Below the pieces are notes generated by a model, which searched no databases, was not told the DNA's origin, and worked only from the letters and a program-made list of their open reading frames with translations. Both the position numbers and the translations under genes were made by a program. A stretch of DNA of 64,000 bases. Origin: Rhytidiadelphus loreus (taxonomy: Eukaryota; Streptophyta; Bryopsida; Hypnales; Hylocomiaceae). This document shows positions 12,490 through 23,065 of the stretch, piece by piece (position 1 is the stretch's first letter; each line of letters opens with the position of its first letter). Where the stretch lies: the NCBI GenBank assembly GCA_947034895.1, contig OX344761.1, positions 74,895,839-74,959,838 on the forward strand, read 5' to 3'.

Positions 12490-12775
12490 AAGCATTACAT
12501 GTGTTTTGGCTCTTGGGGAGGGCTGCGAGTTCCCAACTCGAAACCCCCCTGAGAACCGCCGAAATCCGTTGTTCCCCGCCTGTGCTGACCTGGCCGAGAG
12601 ACGGCCAGGTCAGTTTTTTCGGGGGAAAAAATAAATTTAACTTTGTTTCTCATTTTAAGGACTTAAACTTCTTCTTTCTTTTTTTTTCAAAAAAAATAAA
12701 ATCTGACAGCAACGTTCTTTCACTGCGGAGGGAACAACGTTGGGAACGGCGCTGAAACGGCCCTCAAAATCCTGA
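12490..12775 (+). repeat. Dispersed GC-rich repeat E, copy 1
   Basis: It starts near ATTACATGTGTTTTGGCT and runs through a GC-rich part (GGGGAGGGCTGCGAGTT), then an AT tail. A second, inverted copy lies at about 30340-30605. The two copies align along nearly their whole length. The 84-codon open frame over it is also present, diverged, in the second copy, but I recognise no protein family, so I treat it as a repeat and not a gene. Confidence 0.7.
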
Positions 12776-12789
12776 AATCTCTTCTAATG

Positions 12790-15700
12790 TACTTAGAAAC
12801 ATAACTAAAAAAGGCTACAATTTTTTAGGAGAAACCAAAATTTAAGAGTTGTAGAATTTTTTGAGCAAAAAATTTATTTGAAGTTCTAATTACAAAGTAG
12901 TAAAAAGATAGAGTTATTATTTGGCAAGCACGTTTTTGGGTCCTATTAAGGATTCCCTAAGACATGAGATCCATGATGAATTAACTCTTAATTTATACTA
13001 GCTAGAGAATGGTTGAAAATTATAGTATATTACATCTCTAACAATCAATGCTACAATTTCCAACCATTTGGGATAAAATAATTTTGACAAGGTCAACTAA
13101 AATCATCAAATTAAAATGCTCAAGGACATTGCCAGAGGATCAAACATAATTTCTAATCTTATCGTAACTTGTTAAATTATTCTTGGATTCTAATCTTATA
13201 TTTATATTACATGAAATAATGTGTATATAACATGTCAATAATGTGTATAAAACATGTAATTATTGACATTTATTGACAATTGATAATGAAATAATGGACC
13301 TTCATGTCAATAAATGTTATCAAGCTAAATTTAGCCTTCATGTAATTGATCATGAAGGTTTTGATATTTTATCTTTGAAGAAATACGTTCTATAATAGAT
13401 GTTGATTTTTTTCAAATTATTTTCTAGAAGAATAAAATTATTGTGGTTTACCAAAGAAGTGTGTGTGAATGAAACTATATTAATTTGGATATATACTAAA
13501 ATAATTAATCTAGGAACTTTTACCACAAATGAGTATTTAAATGGAAAACAATGTTCTGTAATTTTTTTAAACTAAAAATAGTAATGTGGATGAAAAAGAC
13601 ACAATATTGTGTAATTCAGATTCTAACACTTAGAGTTTGATACTACAAATGAATAATTTATTGAATACATGGATGTTTCCATGATATTTCAAAATGGAGA
13701 ACAAGATGAACTTGTTGCTCATTATATTCATAGTTCAAGCTAAATATTAAAAAATGGATATTTTGAAATTTACACTTAAAGTTTGGAATGCACAAACTTT
13801 TAGGGACTAAACACCAAGCTATAGGTCATTTTTCCAAAATCCTTTAAAAAAAGTAGTCATCACCACAGTATTGTAAATGGATCCCTTTCTTTATCCAAAT
13901 TGGTCACAAATGTGAATATGTGACCTTGTTGCTATTTTTTTACTATTCACTATCTAGTTATTCTCCTTGTACATTCCTTGTCCAAAATTAGGAGTTGACA
14001 TTCTAATAGGTCAATTTCATGTGTAAAGCAAGCTACTATATTGAAGCTACTTGACTAATTTCTCTACTTTAGAAATGGCCCTATCATAGCATATTTAAAG
14101 TTTAATTGATGTGCATGTTTGAAGAAAAGAGAGGCAATAAATGAAGCAATAAGCATTTGGGGATGTGACATTGTTTGTTTTAGAGTCTCTTAGTCTTAGT
14201 GATCACAATATATCATGTACGTTTAGGTTTTAAAACAATCAAACAATGCAACCATTGCAACACCTTGACATTGTGACTATTTTACAATAATATTATTCTT
14301 ACTTTACGTCAATAAGATGACCACTATAAATTTACTTTCTGTCAATTTGGAGGAGGGGTTTGATAGCAATTATGGGCTTTAGGGCATTTCCTTTCAAAAA
14401 CTCATAATTTATTCATTGTTTGTCTCAAAATTATGGTTTCATTTCCTATAACTTTACATACTATTTTGGTACATGTGAATTTCTAGGAACAAACCTTTAA
14501 TTATCCTAGGGGTCAAATAATTTTTGAGGATTAAAACAACAAAGATTGGCATGTCATTTAACCTTTGCTAAGCCACCCATTGCTTTAGTTTATAAAAAAA
14601 GGCTTAAAAGAATCACACAAACATCTTTAGTAATAAACATTGAATAATAAAGGAATTCCAGTTGGTACGGGGAGTTTTAACAAGTTCACTCACAATGCAA
14701 CGTAGTTGCACAAATGTGTTGTCTTCTGAGTGGATATTAAGGGACAGGTGCATTTCTATTAATGCATCCCCTCCCCATTCACTCAAATATCCTCCGCCTT
14801 GGTTTTAATTTTTAATATTTACTAATCTCCAACCGCCCCCCTCCTATTTATAATTATGGAATTTGGGAAGGAGTTGTAAACAATATGGGTTATGTGAACC
14901 CATATCCGTATTCCATATCTATATTGTATATATACCCCACATCCATATCTTTATCCATATATCTTATTTTCTAAGATTAACGATAGATGGGGAAGGGGAG
15001 TTTTGTAAATATTATCGATGGCTATCATTTTTTTAGCAGGGGAGGTTGGTTAATGGACAAGCTCTTGTAAACACAAGAGATCCCTAAGCAACCAAATTGA
15101 CAGCAGAGTAGGGTGGTCTAAATTTTTTCAATAGTGTAGATTATTTTTCCAACAACGACAGAGGCAAGGCGGGGTGTTATGATGATGAGCAGGATGACAT
15201 TCAGTTTTGATCAGATCAACAACATTCAGGGTGGTAAAAAATATTTCTTGTTGGATCCAATAGTGGAGAATTTTCTGATTGGGGGGAGGCAAGGGAAGGG
15301 TGTTCTGTAATCACCATAGATAGTTACACATGGTTTGTAGTCACAAGACTTTCAACAAACTTGCTAAAAGATTTTGTACTTGCCCTCAAATTATAATAAT
15401 GTTTCATTCAATTTATGAAAGGTTTAAACCCTATTGTGACTCCCTCTAATGTTTGCATGTAAGATATAAGCTAAAAGCCTAATGCGTGCTACAATTTGAA
15501 AGCCTCCCTATTTGTGTCACTATATATTAATAGTGTACGTTTCAAATTTCAAATCTTAGATGTACTTTATTGATATGTAATGGGGTGGTTGTAAGAAAGA
15601 CCAAAGGATTTTGGTAGTGTTTTGCCCAAACTTCAATTTTCTATACTCAGTATTGTGGATACTACAATTCTATGAAATAGAACAATCTTAGCTATTGGTC

Positions 15701-16560
15701 TGAAAAATCAAAGGTTAATAGTACTTTTGACTACTTATAAATATTGAAAAAGTACTATTTGAAAAAAAAGACAATTTGTCACAAAAAATAGAAGTCAAAA
15801 CCATCTTGAATGTTTGGAACACTGCCCACAACGATCCTCTATTTGCACTAAAAAATAGAGGACAAAAAATAGTATTTTTTAAATTTCCTTTGGTAGGCAC
15901 ATATTTGTCTAGTGTGGAAATAGCCCACAAAAATTTCAGGTGTACATCATAATTTTTGGATACTCCACAGTATTAAAAACCCTTAAAACACAAAGTGTGA
16001 CAAATTAGCTAAATTGAACTTTAATTATAGAATGTTTTTTTCAATTTTTTTGAAAAACAAGGATTCTCATGACTTCTAAGTTATCCATCTTGAATAAAAC
16101 TTTCAAGTACATTGACTTCATTTTCCAAAAGTTATAGCTGATGGCAACTCTATCACTCCAATTGTGATGCAAAATAGTACTCGTCTTTCTTGCAATCACC
16201 TAATGACTACAAAGTTGCACAAATAGTCACATGACACAAATAGGGAGTCTCTTGCCTTAACATGCAAGCTCTTTATGAACAAAGTTTCCTAGTAGACAAC
16301 CAATTGCAAAAGGTCTTAGGAATTTCCTAAAGAAAAGATTAGACACCTTAGAACTCATCTAAAGAGTTGAAGGACTTGGTTGTTATTCTATCCAATTTCA
16401 TAACATTGTATAACTTAGGAATGGTCTCCACCCATGTTGGAAGATCTTATGCCTCCCTAGATGCTTGGGAGAGACTTATTAATTAATTCAAGGATTGGGG
16501 TTGGTTAAGGAGCCATATGAGACGATTTTATTCATTGTGTAGGTCTTCTTTTCAAGGGTG
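12790..16560 (+). repeat. Unclassified long repeat R1, copy 1
   Basis: Many blocks match the region 21581-21736 plus 26641-29905 in the same order and orientation. Examples are 'AATGGTTGAAAATTATAG' near 13010, 'ATAGATGTTGATTTTTTTC' near 13394, 'CTACTTGACTAATTTCTC' near 14045 and 'TAAGATATAAGCTAAAAGCC' near 15460. It encodes nothing I can read. About 600 bases at 14.72-15.32 kb are missing from copy 2 and look like a later insertion. A fragment recurs near 48.1-48.3 kb. It may be a large non-autonomous transposon or a decayed retroelement. Confidence 0.7.
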
Positions 16561-18136
16561 CAAAAGGGACCCCTGCCTCATTGGTAAACAATGTTATGTT
16601 CTCTTATATGGGCTTTTTTCTTTTTATAATTTTATGAGCAAGGGTAGTTAGAAGAAGTTAATCTTATTAGAAGGTTTGGTATATCTACCCATTATTTTAG
16701 GTGACTTCTAGAAACTCTATGTGTGTGCTTGAAACTTTGAATTTTCTTTTCTAAATTATCTTTGTGACTTCTTGAAGCAACCTAATAACCCCTAGGATTT
16801 TTTTTGTGCCCCTAAAAAATCTTAGAATCTTGGAAGAAACTTCAAGATATAACTCCAAAATGTAGCAATAGTATAGTAGGCAAAATGAGGCAAATCTCCA
16901 ATAATGCTAGAGCATGAGCACAAAGACATGAGCCTATTAGCCTTGAACTTAGTTGTAGGTATATACCTACAACCATTTGGAGGTGCTTATAATACAAAAA
17001 CCTATAACATAGGTACATTATAACATGGAAAGAGCCTTTAATATAGGTACCTTTAATATAGACACTTTTAACTATAGAAAGTGTCTATAATATAGACTCC
17101 TAAACTCATGGTCTCATAGATTCTATGTTCACATGTTGGCACTCCTTGATAAACCTCAAATCTTGCCAACACAAGGCTTGGATATTCTTTTACTTTGTTT
17201 TTCAATCTATGAAGTCTACATCACCTTTATACTTTTTGACTCTTATTATACTCTAATCTTGTATTTTTTCAATCTTCTTTGTAGTATGTTATAAATTGGC
17301 AATATTGGTTGTTTTTAACTTTCTAGTATGCCACAACATCCAATCTCTAGAGGAGTTTAGTGACAATTAATACCCATCACATATGTATAATTTCTACAAG
17401 AAAAGAATCTCTAGTCTTTAAATGGGGTTGGTGGCAATACTTATTGTTTTCTACTAATAGAATTATCAAGAACAAATCTAAGTATAGATAAAGTTGTGGT
17501 TTGATTGATAGCTGCAACGCTACTCTTGTAGATGCCTTTCATTTGTAGTCATCTAGTTTGCTTTTGTGTTTTTTCTCACATTGTATCTTATATTTGTTTC
17601 ATTTTTGGTAAAGAACCCTTGCTTTACAAATACTAGATCTTATTCGTAGGGAGTGTTTTTAAATTTGAACATTATGCAATGCTTCTCTTAGACAAGTGTA
17701 CTTGGCATCAAAATTGGGACTCTTTCATCACCCCTTCTTCGTGTATGAATTTTATTTTTGGTCGCCAATGTTTTATGAATTGAAAATGTTGTGCCTTGAA
17801 TTCATCTTTGACATTTTTGTGATATTTGTGGAGAATGCATTCATGGATTTAATATATCTTTGTTACTAAGATTTAGTATCTTGGGTTGGAATTGGGGCTA
17901 CACGAAAGTTGGAGCTAAGGTCAGAACCTAGTGGATCCTCACCTACATTGATCATTTCTATGATGTGAATCCATGTACCATCTACAAGTCATTGATGTTA
18001 TCATAAGACAATAGTCTCTTGACATTGAGACCAAAAAAAGAGATTTGTTGCAAGTCCTAGATATTCTATTGTATTAGTAAGTATGTCAATATCATGCAAC
18101 AATGGTCCAACCATGGGGTCTCTTTTGCAAAAATGT
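16561..18136. other. AT-rich DNA without a gene
   Basis: Nothing codes here. Around 16975-17090 there is a local tangle of short repeats of ATAGGTAC and TATAGACAC type words. No RNA gene is seen. Confidence 0.5.
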
Positions 18137-19325
18137 AAGGTAGCCAAAGTCATTTCTATCAGTTATTCATTTATGCCAATTAGATTGTCATGCTTCCGAT
18201 TAGTTGTGATATAGGTGACAACTCATCTAGCACAAATGTTAAAGAGGTGTACATTGAAAGTGTACAATGATCATAAGATGTACATTGAGGTACCATTCAA
18301 AATGGTATTTTTGAAATTACAAGGAAGGAAATTTCAATGTTGTCAAATTTAATAGCCTCCTGAGGGCTCAAAAATTGATCTTCTACCATGAAATTCTTAA
18401 TGTAACATCATCTTTAAGTTAATTATATGTGTGCCAAATTTCAAGGCCAAAAGATTTACAAAAAAAAATATTTGAAATTTACCAACATGTATGACTTTGA
18501 GAAAAATTTCACTACTTCCAACTTTGACACCTTCCCTAGGACTGAATTTTTTTTCTTTTCCTATGAAAATTTTGGCACAGGACCATATATATGTTGATAA
18601 CATGTGTAAAAATTTCAAGTCTAAAAGACCCCCACAAAAATAGATATTCAAAATCTCTCAACATGTATAGTTGTCAGGCTGTCAAAGTCAGTAGCATTGA
18701 AATTTCCTTCACTGCGATTTCAAAAACACCATTTTGATTGGAACCCCATTGTACATTGGAAGCCACAATTATCACCTACATTGAAACATGGTCACATTTG
18801 TAATCAACTTATGGTTGAAAATATGGTGACCTATATAACGAGAATAGGTTGAACGAAATCTTCACAAAAACATTTATGGTAGTTTTGTTTTTCAGGAAAA
18901 AAAATGAAAAAAAAAATGAAATCACTCTTAAATCTTTTTCTACAGGTAGGGAAATCTTTCCCCTCACCATACTCCATACCACAGATATGCTGAATTGCCT
19001 AAGTGATTGGAAAGAGGTCGGCTAAGGTAGGTGGCTGTAAATGCGACCCGACTCTAAAAGCGATCTGGTACATTTTGACTCTAACATGTACCAGAGGTGT
19101 ACATTCCAGGAGGGGTCGCTTTTAGAAACCACTATGTTTTCAACTTCAAAAATTCATAACTAATTCCATGAAGGTTCGAAAAATATGAAACGACTTGGAT
19201 TAGATGCCAATTCCATTTTTCTTACCACAAAAATTTACTGAAAATTGTGTTAAGAGATTTAGCTTCCCCAAAACTGCAAATCAGCTGTTAAAGTGTTGCT
19301 TTTACAGCCTCCTACCTTACCTTAT
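18137..19325. mobile_element. MITE family B, copy 1, with a nested MITE A
   Basis: The left end AAGGTAGCCAAAG and the right part GATTGGAAAGAGGTCGGCT match the ends of the element at 20403-20800. The right terminus is interrupted at 19023 by MITE A copy 2, after which ACCTTAT, the probable rest of the B terminus, resumes. The element is longer than copy 2 of family B and contains extra sequence. Its boundaries rest on comparison with copy 2. Confidence 0.5.
19024..19318. mobile_element. MITE family A, copy 2 (nested in MITE B)
   Basis: The termini are AAGGTAGGTGGCTG and CAGCCTCCTACCTT. It is 295 bp and in reverse orientation to the copy at 8970-9286, with which it shares most of its length. 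It sits exactly where the family B terminus GGCT/ACCTT is split. Confidence 0.7.
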
Positions 19326-20402
19326 GCCCTTGAGTCAAGCACTCTAGCCATGTTGTATACTGGTCAGACACACATGTATTTTGAAGAAGTCAAAAGTTGT
19401 TTACCATAATCTGTGTTATTACACCAACAATTGTTTTCACAATTACACCAAGTCCATCACAACTTGGGTGCACCAAAACTTTGAAGGAATAGACAAGCTG
19501 ATGGTAATCACCTCAGAAGATACAAACATCTAAAAGAAACACTTCTGTTGGTTCCGTTATCTCAAGCAACCAAATTTTCTTATGAGATTATTATAAACTC
19601 AAGAGAAATGCACCTGAAGTGGCTTCCTAATTTTCCAAGGTTTCAGTAATATTTTGCAAATTTTCAAAGTGGAGAATATAAAAACAGCTTGTATATATAA
19701 TACTAGACTCACCTTTGAATCAACATCCTTGAAGCACGAAATGCCTCACTTCTCATTGGTTACTTCCAAAAAAAATTCCTCACTTCTCATTGGTTGCATC
19801 TTAAAAGTTCTGTTGATTTGGAGGTCAAGAAAGTGTTCATTTCAGCCCATTTTTTTCAGAAGGTGTTAGAAGAATGAAAAATGATACTTGTAGGTGTTTC
19901 TACCTTCACTTCAATTCCCCCCCCCCTTTTCCCAAAGCAGATGAAGACAACCCAAATACTTCCAACGTGTCATGTTCCATCACGCAACACCCACTCCCAA
20001 CTGAATTGTAGCACCACTCACGCAACTTACAGACAATACAGTTGTGTTCATCCATTTGGGAATCCAATCCCAAGTGACCACCCCACCTCCTCGTAGATTT
20101 TTTTATTCATTGTTTTCATTAAAGACTTAAAAAGAAAAAAAGAAAAAAAAAGTGGGGGCTACAATTTCAAGTACTATAGCTGCTCGTCCTCCAAGAAGGG
20201 AGACCTGAAGGGAGGGAGGAAGGACAAGCCCAACCCCAAAATATTTAATATAATAAGTTATACCAAGTATGAGTTATCTGAGCAACCACTGTTTCAAGGC
20301 CTGTAAGGGCCAATTCCACCAACATGCATGATGACCAAGACTTCGGATGTGGTGTCCCATCAAAGTGAAGATGTAAGTTATATCATGTCCCTAATTTACT
20401 TT

Positions 20403-20800
20403 AAGGTAGCCAACCTCATTGTGACCATTCAAGCAATTTTATTAGTGTAGTTCCAGTATGCATTTCGTGAGGAGAAAAATCCCCCCTGTAGAGGGTTCCA
20501 GACAAAAACGAAATAATTATGAATTTTTTTTGTAAAGATTCCTTTCAATCTATTTTTGTTATATAGGGTAATGTATTTCCAACCGTAGGTTGATTATGAA
20601 ATCAACCATGCTTCAAAGTAGGTGATAATTGTGGCTTCAAATGTACATCAGGTGATCATTGTATGAATTTAATGTACACCTCCCCAACATTTATGCTGCG
20701 TGAGCTGTCACCTAACCACGTGAGATGTCAAAAATGATTGGAAACAAAGCAGTCTAACTAGCAAAAATAGGTTAATGGTTGGAAAGAGGTTGGCTACCTT
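20403..20800. mobile_element. MITE family B, copy 2
   Basis: A 398-bp element with perfect terminal inverted repeats AAGGTAGCCAACCTC and GAGGTTGGCTACCTT. It has no coding capacity. It shares its first seven terminal bases, AAGGTAG, with family A, which suggests both were moved by the same transposase. Confidence 0.75.
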
Positions 20801-21208
20801 ACAACTAAATAGTCTAAGTCATGTACTTCTTCTTCCAAAAATTGTTGATACATTGAAACGTAACTGGTTGTTGACTTTTCAAGACTAACGTGGCACCACC
20901 TCATTAGCAAGTTGTAACTCATAACTTTCTTTCCTTTCAACTTGCCTTGGATCATGAAAGATCATAGGTTGTAATTGGAAAATGTACAATTGGTTATGTA
21001 AGATAACCTATTTGTTGCTAGCACAAATAATCAATTATCTAAATATATATTTGTCACCATCACTAAAGTCATGAGTTTCTTGATGTCGTTAGCATAGAGT
21101 CTCCCTCCTCCTAAGAGAAGTATGTCATTCAGGTGTCACTCGTTCTTGTTCTTGAGACAAGGGCTTCTGCAATAGTTAGGTATAAACTTTAACGTTTCAA
21201 TCCTTTGT

Positions 21209-21580
21209 AATCAGAACTTCAAAATTTATCATCAAAAGTACATTCAAACGTATTTTGAATAGGTACAAGAAATCTCAAATTTAGACATTAGACAAAGAAA
21301 ATAGACCACTACTTCAAAAGCTAGTTAAAAGACAAAAATTACACTGGTCTTGGAAAACAGTGGGTATCCCAATGCACATTTCACTCCAAATTGGGTGCAA
21401 ATCGGAATGAAATGTGCATTGGTAACCAAGATTTGTCAAGACCACTGTAAATTTGGATATTTTAGCTAGCCTTTGAAGTAGATTATTTTCTTTGTCTAAT
21501 GTCTAAATTTGAGGGGTTTTGTACATATTCAAAGTACTTTTTGAATGTGTTTCCAATGATAAAGATTTCAAGTTCATATT
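21209..21580. mobile_element. 372-bp fold-back element
   Basis: The two halves are reverse complements with scattered differences and a loop of about 15 bases near 21390-21405. Shared arm words include CTCAAATTTAGACATTAGAC and AATGCACATTTCA. It has no coding capacity. It lies at the left end of R1 copy 2. Transcription through it would give a long imperfect hairpin. Confidence 0.8.
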
Positions 21581-21736
21581 AGAAAGAAATGAAAATATAG
21601 AGTTATCTTTAGCAAGCATTTTTATGGGTCTCATTAAAAATGCCCTATAACAACATAAAGTCCATGACAAACAAACTCTTAATTTACGCTAGCCATAGAA
21701 TGGTTGAGAGTTATAGTATATTACATCATCAACAAT
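21581..21736 (+). repeat. Unclassified repeat R1, copy 2, left fragment
   Basis: It matches R1 copy 1 at about 12900-13045 ('TAGAATGGTTGAGAGTTATA'). It is cut at TTACATCATCAACAAT (21721-21736), and R1 resumes at 26641 with TTACATCATCAATAAT after about 4.9 kb of inserted DNA. Confidence 0.7.
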
Positions 21737-21766
21737 GATGACGATTTGGCAGTTACTACCTCCATA

Positions 21767-21801
21767 GGGTGCATTGTGACAAACTATGTCACAATGCACC
21801 C
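21767..21801. repeat. Short perfect hairpin at the left end of the hAT insertion
   Basis: GGGTGCATTGTGAC and GTCACAATGCACCC form a 14-bp perfect stem with a 7-base loop. The right half contains the candidate hAT terminus CAATGCACCCAA, so this may be two element ends meeting head to head. Confidence 0.7.
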
Positions 21802-21932
21802 AATTTAAAAAAATAATAATAATTCATTAACAACCCCCTACCTCCTCTCTCTCCCCACTTGCAATTTTGAGAACCCATATTATGGAACAATCAATATAGG
21901 ACAATTTAGTATCTGCTCCCATTTTCATACTG

Positions 21933-21936
<4 letters not shown>

Positions 21937-22009
<73 letters not shown>
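21937..22009. repeat. (TA)n microsatellite
   Basis: About 73 bases of nearly pure TA repeat inside the left part of the hAT element. Confidence 0.95.
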
Positions 22010-22012
<3 letters not shown>

Positions 22013-22755
22013 GTATTGTAATCTAGATTCATATTTGGACGGTTTGGATTAAATCTCACAAAGATCAATGGCTTGTGATTTTTTGAGATTCAGACGGAAT
22101 TTTGGAAGGGAAGCATTTAAAAAAAAATCAACGACGTGTGATTTTTTCAAGAGAAGGGGGCAGCGATCCCAGAATACGTATACCGTATTTCGCGAGAAAG
22201 CTAGAAGTCTGTGTACTGGGGGGGTACTTCTGCGAAATAAAGTTTTAGCAATAAAACTAGCATCATAAATTTGCAAAGAAGTGTTGGCATTTTGAATACA
22301 TTTGAATATTTTTGGCAAAATACTACTTGCGAATTCTCCAAATGTGAGGTTAATGAATAGAACTAAAATCTGTAAGTTTAATGCATGTCATTGCTAATTG
22401 GTGGTGGAAATTGTAAGAAAATGGCAAATTGTGAGAGTGCTTTACTTCCTTCAATATTGTTGCTCTTTTATTGATATAACAAACAACTTTAAGCTTGAGT
22501 GATAGAACATAGAAGTTGATAGTGAATGAGAAATTGTCCAGTTTCAAAAGAAATGAAAGAAATCCTTGCACAACATACACAATAATATATACAACATATA
22601 AAACATACACAAATTCTTGCACAAAGATAAGAACCAAAAACAAGACAATGACAAACAAATTCAAATAACAAGGCAAAATAAACAACAAAAGACATGAAAT
22701 GTGTACAAAATTTGCACAACATACATGGATTCAAACAAGTGATGATAGAAAATGT

Positions 22756-22820
22756 CACCAACAAGGGAATCGAACCCTTCTTGTTGAAATAGCAAGACTG
22801 CCCAAAATGCAGTGTTGGTG
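22756..22820 (-). tRNA. tRNA-like relic
   Basis: On the minus strand, CACCAAC at the 5' end pairs perfectly with GTTGGTG at the 3' end as an acceptor stem. AAGGG-TTCGATT-CCCTT forms a canonical T arm containing a B-box-like word, and TGC/GCA can form a short D stem. However it is only 65 nt, the variable loop is missing, the anticodon stem has a mismatch and U33 is absent. I read it as a degenerate tRNA or tRNA-derived piece inside the hAT element, not a working tRNA. Confidence 0.25.
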
Positions 22821-23065
22821 GATCTGCACAACACTAAACAAACAAGCCACGTTAAAAAACAAGTTAGACTAAAAAAGTGACAATGCTCTCCGAAGTTGAT
22901 GATGCTCCCCGCAAATCATGTGCTTGACACGCCCATTGCCAAGCACATCCAACCAATCAGCTCCAATGTCAAGGAAAGTAACAAAATTGAGACCAAATCC
23001 TGGCCTTATCTCATGAAAACTAAGGTGTGCAGAAGGAGGAGGATACTGTTGAAGCTCTTCCGAAA

